From assembly GCA_020086605.1 (NCBI GenBank), contig JACBWW010000049.1, positions 1,506,523 through 1,570,522 of the forward strand: a DNA stretch of 64,000 nt, given 5' to 3'. This document shows, piece by piece, positions 30,994 to 42,107 of this stretch. The position numbers were made by a program, and so were the translations under genes. The number at the start of each line of letters is the position of its first letter. Positions within the stretch are counted from its first letter, which is position 1. Under the pieces are notes generated by a model. It saw only the letters and a list, made by a program, of their open reading frames with translations. It had not been told where the DNA came from and did no database searches. The stretch comes from Lanius collurio (taxonomy: Eukaryota; Chordata; Aves; Passeriformes; Laniidae).

Positions 30994-33131
30994 TGGGGAC
31001 TCTCTGTAACCACGGGGTGGGGATTAGACCTCGGTGGTCTGGAGGCCTGCCCGCCAGTCCTCTGAATGGGCTACTGCAGTGGCCACTGCCACGTGCACCA
31101 CAAGATACTGACACAGCTCCAGAGACACTTCCCAGCACCTCCTGGGAAATCTTACTTGAAGCAAAACTCACTGGGATTAATTCAGGGGGAGGCACTGTTC
31201 TGGCTGTAGGCAGTTTGTCACCTAAGACTGGCGTTAAAAGGAGACAATCTGCAGATGAAATTGGGGTGGAGAGCAGCAGATTTGGTCTCTGTTGTGTTAA
31301 TACTGAAGAAAAATAAAAAGTGCTGCTAATAACCACAGTGAGAAGCAGCAGTGAGGGCAGAGAAGTAAAAAGAAGGGAAGGGAGGAGGTTAGGAATATCA
31401 GCTGGAAACAAAGACCAAAGGAAAACAACGTAGGAAAGAAATCTGGGGCCACATCAGCGAGGTTTAACACTGGAATGAAGCGTATGAATGGGATGCATGA
31501 TGTGCAGTGATATGCATGATATGATGAGGAGAGGGTCCAAGAAGGTAGAGAAATGGCCTGGAAACTGGTTGGGTTGGTGAGAAAAGAACCACTTGGAAAT
31601 TTCATGTATCACTTGTCTCAGAGAAATGGAGAATGTAATAAATAGGAGAAGGGACAACCACAACTTTACCAAAGGATTCAAACCGTAGGGCCAGGGTTTC
31701 ACTCCCAGCTTACAGGGCATTTCAGCTCTCACTCACCCTCACAAAGGGTATTTCAGAGGCTGCACCAAGGGAAGAGCAGAGTACAAAGCAAAACAGGTCT
31801 AAATTCCAGCAAACCTCTTGCAGAACCACCAAGACCAAGAGAGAAAAGACATCAGCTCTTCTTGGTCACTGCTACAGTGGGATCACCCATCCTTAGGACT
31901 CATAGCTGTCCCTCACAGAGTGTTACAGCCCTCCTTATTCCCTCTGGATATCTGGCCCTGGGCACTGAGCTCTGCTGCTTTTCTGTACAGCACCTTCAGC
32001 CCCAGCAGCTGCATTAGTTTGGGAGGGCCCCAGAGTGAAAATTTTAAGACTCAACTAGACAAGAGCAGTAGGAGCTGCAGCTCAGGGATAATTCAGTTTT
32101 AATGGAGAGATGCAATTACTGGTCTCCTGTTTGGGCTTTATTTCTGGCTTAGCACACCTCTGTCATTGCTATTAAGCCATTCATCACTGCAGTGGTACAT
32201 ACCTGCTCTTAACTAATGGTCTTGCTTAACTGTAGTGTTCAATTTAATTTATTTCATTAAAAACAAGCAATAATATTTGCCCTTTCCTGAACTCTCACAG
32301 AAAGCAGAACTCTTTAATATATACCCTTTTAATAAATTATGCACTACATTGGATAAAAACTACTGTACTGTGTGTGTCCATCTGGATGGACTGTAGTTTT
32401 TATTGAAAATAATGAATATTTTTGTGTTTAAGTGGACACATGTCAGTTGGGAATCCCCTTCTTGGGTTCCCAGCTGTTCCTATTCAGGGTTTAAAAAAAG
32501 TATAGGCATCACTTAGAACTGTGGTTGTGTGCCAGGAGGTTGTTACTTGGAAGTCCTTCAGATTCAGTCATCATGCCCAAATTTGTGTGAGGATCTGAAT
32601 TAAACTCATTTTTTTAAAATCAGTACTGAGGAGTCTGACTGCCATCACACTGACAGGGGGGATGTCTAAATCCCAGCTGAATGGCTGAGTGGCAAAATCA
32701 TGAAATCAAATTAGTTCTTTTTAATGAGGGCAAAGGAGAAGGGATGTCCCACCAGTGGCCTCTGTGCCTTGTGCACGTTTTCCTTCCCCTTCATGGCGAG
32801 CCCTCCAAGAAGCCCCAGTGTATGCTTTCAGTTAAAGCTGGAAGAAGCTTTTGTTTCCTGAGAGAAGCGAGCACAGCCTGGCTATTTGAACTCACCTCTG
32901 ACCACTGCACAATGGCATTTCTGCTGCATTTACATCAGGGACCCGTGAGAGCACTTGCTGCAGCAGCTGAGGGGAAAAATAACCTCGACATGAATAAACC
33001 ACACTGTGCTTGTCAAGCTGAGCAGCCTCATGTCTTACCCTGAGTGGGTATTTGGAGAAGGGGGTACTAAAATAAGCAGGGTGGTGACAGGGTACCAGTA
33101 CCTCCTCACAAGCTGACAAATGCAAGGAGCC
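30994..33131. other. Noncoding DNA, no element recognised
   Basis: I looked for retroviral internal sequence next to the LTR and found none that I could support. The 154-codon minus-strand frame at 30947-31411 partly overlaps the LTR. AT-rich sequence at 32210-32440 has no simple repeat. Confidence 0.45.
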
Positions 33132-33179
33132 AAGATTAGACTTGATGATCTTGGAGGTCTTTTCCAGCTGTAGTGATTG
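33132..33179 (+). mobile_element. CR1 3'-tail stub (sense)
   Basis: AAGATTAGACTTGATGATCT and TGGAGGTCTTTTCCAGCTGT, then AGTGATT, match the CR1 3' end (consensus GGACTTGATGATCTTAGAGG, then TCCAACC). About 48 bases remain. Confidence 0.7.
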
Positions 33180-34954
33180 CAGTGCCACAGTCAGCAGCCC
33201 TGCCTTTCTCTGTCTCATAATCCTCCCTGCTTTGGCTTCATATAATCCTAGTTTAATCTCTCAATGTACCATGGGCATTTTGAAGACCTCAGAGTTGCTG
33301 CCATGCTCTACACAGGACTTTCACGACTGTGTTTGTAAAAGGAATGGATAAAAATTGAGGGGCAATGGAGCAACTTGATAAAAACCTTGTGAAAGCAAAA
33401 CACACCCGTGATGCACCTTTAGGCAACCCCCTGTAATTCCATAGGCTTTCCCACAGCAGCATCCCTGGGGTGTCTGAAGACCTCATTGATGTCAGGGGCT
33501 GGATACAGACCTTTCCTTTTAGGCCAGGAGGGACCCCAGTGGTGGGGAAGGTCTACTGTGCTAAATGAAAAAGAGAAAACTCGAGCATTTGTAAACCCTC
33601 AGTAGCAAGGACACAACCCAGTCATTACCAGCTGGCCTGAGGACCTCAGACTGGTTGGTCCTTGGATGAGGTGTCAGTCATTAGAGGGAACTCAAGGGCA
33701 CTGTGTGTCCACACAAAGCTGGGTATGAGGATCCCAAGGAATTTCATGGATTCATGGCTGCAGACAGTGCACCTGCATTAACCAGCACACAGAGACACCT
33801 CAGGTTAAGATGGGACTCAACAACAAAGGAAGAATGCTGAGGTGGTGGCTGTAGGATGGCCCTGAGATGGTGCTTCTTAGCCCTGTGGACACAGCACCCA
33901 GGTCAGGTGCTCTTGGCCCACACAATATTGCAAAGTGCCCATCTGTCCTCATCTGCACAGCCTGGAGCTCCAGGTGGTACCTGCCATGAAGCAGGATATT
34001 CATCTGGTATTCATCAGAGATGAAGGAATCCCTCAAGATACCAGAGAGGAGCTGAAACCAATCCATCACCCAGGAAATAACTGCAGTGAGTGTGGCAAGG
34101 CTCCTTGGATTAACTAACCCACTACAAAAAACATTTCAGAAGTCATTTATCTTTTCTTCTCAACACTTTCAAGCCAGTTGTCATTATAATGAGCTACAAG
34201 AGCAGCTCAAAAAACCCCAAAAAGTTAGGGGGGAAAAAACCCAAAATAGAGAAACAAACAAAAACAGGAATAAAAAAGGAGTTATCTGTATTTTTCTCAG
34301 TAGAACAGCAGTGATTTAGATTTAGACTGCTGTGATATTGCTGGATTCAGGTTTTGGTTTTTTTCTTTTCTTTTTTTCCTGTTTCTTATCAATGTTTGTC
34401 TTCCTTTCTTGGGGAAATTGATTCCTTGAAGGAACCAAGATTGATGCACCTAATATTTACAAATAGCTCACACTTCTGGACACTCTATTTTCTGGTGTAA
34501 CCTCATAAGAAATTGATTTGTTAGTTGCTGGGTCTTCGCCTTGTTCAATGCATTTTAAAATATTTATATATGTATATTAGTACTAATCAGCCTTGAAAAT
34601 GATGAACTGGCTGGTTAGAATTCTAATACACTGCAATTTTGGTCATACAATATCCAGCAGAAATGATCAATCCAAAATTTTTGAGTCATTTACACACATA
34701 TCTGGGAAATATTTCTTAGCTAAGGACGGCTTTTCTGTAATAAGCAAGAATGTTATCACTTTCTTCTGTGATCATCTGTTGTCAGTTCTGTATCCCTCAG
34801 GCTTTTGTGTTACTCTTGTTTTGATTTATCATTTGATCTTTTTCATTTTGTCATCTTTGAACACGACTGAAATCTAGCAATGGGGATCATATGAAAAGAA
34901 ACACATTTTTGCACACATTAAAAGCTGAAATAATTTAATAAAATGCATTTCTCC
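33180..34954. other. Unique noncoding DNA
   Basis: A- and T-rich patches occur at 34205-34290 and 34355-34380. No gene or repeat family is recognised. Confidence 0.5.
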
Positions 34955-35014
34955 GTCTCTCAGAAGGGAGCATTCGCCTGGTTTGTCTCTCAGAAGGGAG
35001 CATTCACCTGCTTT
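34955..35014 (+). repeat. 30-bp tandem duplication
   Basis: GTCTCTCAGAAGGGAGCATT begins both copies (34955-34984 and 34985-35014). They differ only at C-G/A-C (CATTCGCC versus CATTCACC) and at G/C before TTT. The 30-base period keeps reading frame on both strands, so the minus frame repeats GECSLLRD. No gene context is seen. Confidence 0.93.
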
Positions 35015-35175
35015 GTGTAGCTGTTCATCTGGACCACTGAAGTCTGGCACAACCACACTCAAAACTGAGGCAACAATGAAGACTGATGGGATTTGTAGTC
35101 GCAAAAGTGGAATATCACAGAAATAGACTGGAAGGATCAGTCTGGGGGAAGATGAAGGGCTGGCTGCTGGATGAA

Positions 35176-35500
35176 GCAGCCACAGCTTCTCTGGGTTGCT
35201 TGTGCCAGGGCTTCATCATCCTCACAGCCAAGAATTTCTTCGTAATAACCAATCTTACCCAGCCCTCTGTCAGTTTGAAGCCATTCCCCCTTGTCCTGTC
35301 ACTCCAGGCCCTTGTTCCAAGTCCTTCTCCAGCTCTCCTGGAGCCCCTTTAGGCCCTGGAAGGGGCTCTAAGTTCTCCCTGGAGCCTTCTCTTCTGCAGG
35401 CTGAATAGCCCAAGCTCTCTCAGTCTGTCTTCCCAGCAGAAGTGTTTGTTCCATCCCTCAGAGAATCTCCACGACCCTCATCAACAGGGCCATGGATCCA
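35176..35500 (-). mobile_element. CR1 LINE 3' region (antisense)
   Basis: GCAGCCACAGCTTCTCTGGG, GCCAGGGCTTCATCATCCTC, ACAGCCAAGAATTTCTTCGT, AGTTTGAAGCCATTCCCCCT, TGTCCTGTCACTCCAGGCCC and CTGCAGGCTGAATAGCCCAA appear in order. They are the reverse complement of the CR1 3' untranslated region just inside its end. The terminal part (GGTTGGAAGGGACC) is missing at the left, so both ends are lost. About 325 bases remain. Confidence 0.85.
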
Positions 35501-36949
35501 GATTTGGTCTAACAAATGCCAAGTAAAAAGAGATTATTTCCTGTGAACTCCTGGCTATATTTATGCCAGTATGAGCCAATATCCCAGTCACACTTTAGGC
35601 TGTGGAGGTGACCAACTACTCCAGGTTCTTTTCAGAACCAAGTGTAGATTGGCACAGGGTTTTTTTCAGCAGAGTAGCTAAGACTGACGATATGAGTACA
35701 GAGCTCCTGGGTTATTTTTTGTCCAGCTAATAAAACTTTTACCACCCTCTATGCACTAAAACCACCTGGAGAGAACACAGCTTCTACTTAATGTCCTCAG
35801 CTCAGGCTGTACCTCCTTGTCCCCAGGATGGGTGGGTTCCTCAAAAAGCCTTGGGCTGCTCGGGTTTCCTGGGCTGGAGCCTGCCTTACCTGAATCTGTC
35901 ACTGCTGCTTTTGTTCCCACCCTGTTTCTGTGATCACAGCACTGCACGGAGTAGCTGCTCTCTCCTCAGCAGACTTCCTGACAGGTGATTACTTTACAAT
36001 AAAGATTTAGGATAAAACAAATGTTGAGTTGCTGGTGACACCCTCCTTTTCTCCCTCCAGCATTTCGAGTCTGGGTTCATTATCACTTCTTTAATTGGGT
36101 AATTATAATAGAGCTGACAATCACTTGGTGCCATCCAACGGCATTTTTGATCTCACCTCTTTTTTTTTTTAATGTGCATGTATAGTTATATATCAAGAGA
36201 AGAACAATTAAACTTATTTTCCTTTGTCACACCCTTTCCAAGAATACGAGGGAGCCCAAAATCCCTGGATGTGTGCAGAGCTAGGAATGACCCAGTCCTC
36301 AGCCAGTATTGAACCCAAGCAGCATCACAGCCACAGATCATCAAAGAAAGGAAGATGAGGGGGCTCAAGTTGAACAATATTTAACAAATCAAGTGTTCAT
36401 CCTATCACCAAGACCAGCCCAGGATTAGCTACAGCTCCTTCCAGCTTGGCTGTGTTTAAAGGGATGTGGTGGATCACTTCACCAGTCTCACCATGGGAGA
36501 AGGAAAAGCAGCAAGAGGAGGGAGCTCTTGCTCACAGACTTTTAGTCCCAGGAGTGAATAATATTAATAGACTGCCTGCAATCTATTAGGAAAAGGAATT
36601 AATTAGTATCTTTAGATGAGTTTGTTGTGTGTTTGTTTAATTATGCACACAGGGAAAAAAAAAATACCATCTGCCCTTCTGAAAAAGAATAAAAATGCAA
36701 TCACACAGGAGCAGATGCCCAAAGAAGGCAAGTGGAACTGAAGCACACACAAAGCTGATGGCAACAGAATCCTTAAGCATCGCTCCATTTCCTGTAAGCA
36801 CATTTTAAACGGCCAAAACTTTCTTCTGAGTCCCCAGAGAGATAGTATTATTGAAGAGAACTTTTCTTTGCTGAAGGAAAAGTCTATCAATGCCAGAAAA
36901 TGGTCTGTTTTGGTGGCAGTGCAGTCGATTTGGGATAAGCTCTGCAGCC
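35501..36949. other. Unique noncoding DNA
   Basis: A TTTTTTTTTT run follows CTCACCTC near 36160. The AT-rich patch TTTAATTGGGTAATTATAAT at about 36090-36110 carries homeodomain-type words. No gene or mobile element is recognised. Confidence 0.5.
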
Positions 36950-38000
36950 CTCATAATCACAGCACCACTGAGGCTGGAAGACAACATCCATTCCACTTGC
37001 TCTGTTCAGAGTCAGCTTCCACAGGTTTGCCCCACACCACATCCAGTAGCTCTTTGAATTTCTCCAAAGATGGAGACACAACCTCTCTGGACAACCTGTT
37101 TCAGTCTTTAATCACCCTGAAAACAAAAAACTTTTCTGACACTCAAACAACTTCATGTTTTCCAGTTTGTGCCCCTTGTCTCTTGTCCAGTCACTGGGCA
37201 ACTGAGGAAAACTGAGCTCCAACCTCTTCCTTCCCCCCCTCATGTATTTAGGCACGCTGCTGAGATCCCCCTGAGACTTCTCCAGGCTGAACAGTCACTC
37301 TTCTGTCAGCTTCTTTTTTGACAGATGCTGCAAATTCTTAATCATCTGCATCTGTTAATCATCTGCCTGGCCCTACAGTGGCTCTGTGCCTGCTCCTTCC
37401 CAGATGCAGGACTCCACATTTATTTCTGTTGAATTTCCCAGCTTGCCCCTCTGACCATTTTTCCAGCCTAGCAAGATACTTTAGAAAGCAACACAACCAT
37501 TCTATGTAGTTATCACTCCTCCAAGATTTGTATCATCTGCAAACTTGCTGGAAGAGGTCCCTGTCCTAACGACCAGGGCATTGAGAACGATGTAACTTCT
37601 TTGGTCTCAGTACTGGCCACTGCTGCTCACCCCTCCTGCCTGATCTCCAGCTGATCCTCACCAGTGGAGAACATCTGATTCCAGAGATCCACTCAGTTTT
37701 CAATCCAACTCGCTGTCCACTTGTCTAACCTGTGTTTCACCAGCTTGAAAATGAGGATGTTGTGGCAAACAGCATCAAAATCCTTGTTAAATTATGGAAA
37801 TAATCCCTGCTCTTCTCTCACCCATTGACTAATTATTTCCTTGTAGAAAGCTTTGATCAGACACAGTTTCACCTTCATGCATCCATGCTGACTTCTCTCA
37901 AGTGCTTCATTGTCTTTATACATTTAGAAATGGCTTCCTAGAAGGACTTGAAAGCAGGATATTCTCTCCCAGTCCATATGTACATCTCTGGAGAACACAA
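36950..38000 (-). mobile_element. Long old CR1 LINE fragment (antisense), about 1 kb
   Basis: It starts ATAATCACAGCACCACTGAG then GCTGGAAGACAACATCC, a decayed CR1 terminus, and runs through AATTTCTCCAAAGATGGAGA, CCTCTCTGGACAACCTGTTT, TCCAGGCTGAACAGTCAC, GCTCTGTGCCTGCTCCTTCC, TTGTATCATCTGCAAACTTG, GAGATCCACTCAGTTTTCAA, CAACTCGCTGTCCACTTGTC, CATCCATGCTGACTTCTC and TTTAGAAATGGCTTCCTAGA. The later blocks correspond to the long 3' part of older CR1 subfamilies and probably to the end of the reverse-transcriptase frame. All frames are broken by stops and indels. It is the longest mobile-element fragment in the window. Confidence 0.82.
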
Positions 38001-38191
38001 ATCTTTGAAAATTCCTGCATTAAAAGAGTCCAAGAGAAAACCTGAGCTCAAGCTTTTCCCCAGACCACTGGTTCTTTGTTTATTCCTTGGGATGGCTCAG
38101 ACCTCTCTCCCTCCATGGGCACCTTTATGGTTCATAAACCAAGTCTCAAACAGTTATATTCAACCCAAGGAGGTGTAGGAATGTGACACCT

Positions 38192-38337
38192 CATCCCTGG
38201 AATTGTTCAAGGCCAGGTTGGCTGGGGCTTGGAGCAACCCAGTCTAGAGAAGGGCATCCCTGCCCATGGGAGGGGGATAGGAACTAAATAATCTTTAGGG
38301 TCCCTTGCAATCCAACTTATTTCATAATTCTATGGTA
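38192..38337 (+). mobile_element. CR1 LINE 3' end (sense)
   Basis: CATCCCTGGAATTGTTCAAG, GCCAGGTTGGCTGGGGCTTG, GAGCAACCCAGTCTAGAGAA, GGGCATCCCTGCCCATGG and TCCCTTGCAATCCAACTTAT, then AATTCTATGG, follow the CR1 3' end in sense. It lies about 190 bases right of the antisense copy, in opposite orientation, so the two are separate insertions. Confidence 0.88.
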
Positions 38338-41300
38338 CTTGTCTTGTTTTTTGTGTCTGCAGTAGAAAACCACTGGGTGCTGAGATCCCCATTTAATTTC
38401 ACTGCTATTTTAAATGGATTTTAGAATTAAGATACAAACCACAGAAATGGTTGCTATATATATTTAATGTGCATCATTTATAAAGAGACAGTTCCTTAAG
38501 GCTGTATGGAGCCATACAGGGGCATGTATCAATACATGGGGATTTAACAGAAAGGAGCTGGAAGGTTTGGACTCAAATAATCCATGCTCCAAAAATGTCT
38601 ATTTTAAACAATGAAACAACAGTGGCAGCATTTGTCTTTGTTTTAGGATCATGCTGAGTGGCTTAACTGTGCCAGATGGTTTGTTCATGTCTTATGAGTG
38701 AAAAGAAACGTCTGTGAGCTCACCCAAACTTGAATTTCCCTCGCTGAGACACTGCTGACATGAAAATAATGAAGATGCTGAGATGAAAGTAACTTATAGG
38801 ACATTTATTCGATTTCATACTAGATGTGCAAAGAATAAACCAGACAGGGTGTCACAGGAGATAGCAGCAAGGGAAAGACTGAAAAGAAGGAAGAGATGGA
38901 ATCTGTAGAGCTGCTGCAGGAGCATACAGGGTGGGAGCAGAGTTATTTACCTCTGCATTGTGTGCCCAGGGAGGGAGGGTGCCCAGGAAGCAATCACAGT
39001 CCCCCAGGGTCACACTTGCTGCTTTATGCCCTGCTCTGTGCTGCAGGGCTCAGCTCAGTGCCAGTCCTCTGCAGGTACTGGAGAAACAGGTATTTTCTTT
39101 CAGCCTAAGCTTTCTTATGAAAAGTGAAACTGAAAAATGTCCCTTCATGGCAAATCCCCCAGATATTTCTGGTCTGTGTTTTCCCCCACACCAGGACAAA
39201 AGAAATGTGTGGTTTTCTTTTTTACAGAATGGATGAGGGAGAGACAAAGAAATTCAATTTGGAAAGGTCAAAACACAACAGATGTCAAATGCTCTTTTTG
39301 ACATTTTCAGCTGAAGAGAAATGTTTCGACATGCCTGAAATCAAAACCTTTCCATTTGGGTTGCTGAAGGGTTTTATTTTGAGTCATGTCAACATTCAAC
39401 TTTGTTTTCTCACAGCAGCACGTGGTCTTGTGGGAACTGTAGTTGAAACAGAAACAGTCACATTTCCCCCACTCTCCTAGAACAGGCTTCCTGCTCATGA
39501 TAATTACATGCTAATTACAAGTTAATGTAATGTCCATGACAAACCACATTGCTTGGTTGGTGGGAAGTCAGCACAGTTCCTCAGTGGAAGCAGAATCCTC
39601 TGAGGAGATTATTTTATTGGTGAAAATGAGGCTAAAACTACCAGTCCCATCAGGCTGTACAGCATCAGGAAAATGCAGTTTAACACCTTGCTAAGTTGTT
39701 TCCAAAAGAAGCACATTATGAGCAGCCCAAAAGGAAAATATAAGTATTTTTAAAAACTCCCAAAATGTTTCCTTAAAAATTTATGTATATGTAGAAAAGT
39801 TTTTAGACTGGAAAGGTCTTGTTCACCTGTCATTAGAAATGCTGGGCCCCATCCTGGTGGGCCATAGCCCTCACAACTGACATGTAGAATAAAGCTCAGT
39901 GTTTGCAGGAGAAAAAGTGCTTTAAGAGTGACAGACAACAAAAAATAAGAAGAAAAAATAAAAAAAATTAACTTCGCCACATAATGGAATATATTATTTA
40001 ACAGCCCTCCTACACAGAAAAATAGTATTAAAAAAAAAAACCCTAAACCATAAAGCAGCACAGAGCTGATATCAGTCTGAATGACAATGATTATAATGTA
40101 CATTTGTGAGGTGTCAGTCATCCTCAAAAACTCCCAGGTGCTTCCTAAGCTGTAAATAAAGAGATCCTTCACCAGATAATTGGGGTGGAAAGTAACAGCC
40201 ACTCTGCATCAGCAAAGACACTCACTGGATTTTTGGGGATGATTTTATTTGTGAGTACAATTGCTACTCTTAGCAGCAGGGACATGATCCAGAGATAAAA
40301 TCCTTTAGTTAGGATCTAGGAATCCTAACTAGGGTCTAGAGTTAGCCCCATCTATGACTCTGACCTATTCTGGAAACATTCTCTGAGCTGTAACAGGACC
40401 TCAAAAGTCCTCAAAAATCCTGAGAACCCCTCAGCCCATAACAGGACTCAGATGCCCATAAAATGCCCCTCAATTTCCAAACACCACTTGGACATAGCAG
40501 AATGACCCACAACTTCATTTCCCACCTTCTCCTAGGAGCATTTATTCCCCACTTTAAGGGCTTCTGGGTGGAAAATGAGGAATAGATAATAAGAAATACA
40601 ATTAACATCAAGATTTTAGGTCCCAAATCTGGAAGCAGTGGAAACACCACAGTTCTGGATCCAGCAGGAGAGAAATACTCCTTCCAGAGAATTTCAGGAA
40701 GGGAAATGGAAAACTGGCAGTCAAAAGAGATGGTGAAATCATCTCTGTTCCCCTTTCCTCTGTTAAACCAGTCAAATCCATTTGTGGAGGCTGCATGAGT
40801 TAATGTGAGACACACATAAATATAAACTAAATAAACAGGAATGTGAAATCACATCCAGGACACAGCTGCTGTACAAGGAGAAAACAGATGTCACTTTGTG
40901 TCTCTCCAAAGGACAGGTGAATGTTTAGGTGGGGCATAGAAAAAAATAGAGAAAAGTGAAAGAAATGTGTCAGAGTTGGGGGAAACACAAGGCATTGGAT
41001 ACATATAGAGTTTATTATGAATTTATGTAGAATAAAGGGCTACAGGTAACAACAGAGGACAACTGAGTGAGTGAATGTGATGATGTAAGAACACACATCC
41101 TTGAAGGTTCACCTACTAACTTACAGTAAAATCCTTCCAGTGAGTAATTTTCTGTGTTATGATCCTATAAATTACAGTTTTTCCTGGAAAGAAAAGAACT
41201 GGAGTGAAGCAGAAAAGAGAAGACACTCGTTGAAAAGATAAATACAAACAAATTCCATTTTCCTAGCAGCTTCTCTTTCCCACTGACAAGCAGAGGAGTG

Positions 41301-41922
41301 AGATGCTGCACAAATATCTGTAATTACATGGCTATTACAGTGCATGTTCTGAGTGAGCCATCGAGTCTCACAAGCCTCACTAAAGCTCTTGGTTGGCCAG
41401 ATCCTGACATGGTGAGGAAACTCCTCTTGGATGTCTTGACCCTTGGGTATTAGGGTTTCTACTCTGAAATATGTTGCCAGTGATGTCAAATAAGGGAATT
41501 TTCACTGAAACTACAGTAACTATGGTGATTTGCACCAAATTTGGGACAGGCTTATCAAAGCCACTTTTTCTCACCATGATGCCTGTGAGCTGGAGTGATT
41601 GAGTAATGTATTTTCTTTTTAGGTTTTTGTATGAGGTGATTATAGGGTGGCCACAGATTCCCATATTACTCCCTCAGCACATTATTGTAATGTTACTAAC
41701 ATTAACTTTGCTTTCAGATAGAATAAATGGGCTAATACACCAAAAAAAAACAGTATTGAATGTAGGCAAACACAACTATTCCTCCTGTTCTTTCATTCAG
41801 TGGAGTTCTGCATGCCTACAAATACACTTGTGTTTACTTACAGGAATAATATTGCCATCCTAGCAGGAGTTGCCTGGCCCCAATTTGTCAGTCAGGTCCT
41901 TCCAGGTTAGCCATGATTTTCT
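38338..41922. other. Unique noncoding DNA
   Basis: It holds a 10-bp-stem hairpin at 40306-40331 (see findings), an A10 run near 40030-40040 and A-rich sequence at 39945-39968. No gene is recognised. The minus-strand frame at 39750-40202 is hydrophobic only because the plus strand is A-rich. Confidence 0.5.
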
Positions 41923-42107
41923 AGAATCATGGTCTAGTTTGAGTGGGAAGGGGCCTTCAAAATCACCTCATTCCAAACCCCTGCAATAGGCAGGGACACC
42001 TTCCACTATCCCAGGTTGCTCCAAGCCCCCTCCAACCTGGCCTTGGACACTTCACCTCCCCTCACAGGGAAGAATTTCTTTTGAATACCTAATATAAACC
42101 TACTTCC
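41923..42107 (-). mobile_element. CR1 LINE 3' end (antisense)
   Basis: AGAATCATGGTCTAGTTTGA, GTGGGAAGGGGCCTTCAAAA, CCCCTGCAATAGGCAGGGAC, ACCTTCCACTATCCCAGGTT, GCTCCAAGCCCCCTCCAACC and TGGCCTTGGACACTTC, then AAGAATTTCTTTTGAATACC. The element retains its 3' terminus and is 185 bases long. Confidence 0.9.

Noticed and set aside
39750..40202. Hydrophobic 150-codon minus-strand frame as a membrane protein
   Set aside because: The Phe, Leu and Ile content follows from A-rich sequence on the plus strand (many AAA and AAT words). There is no loop/helix periodicity and no conserved motif.
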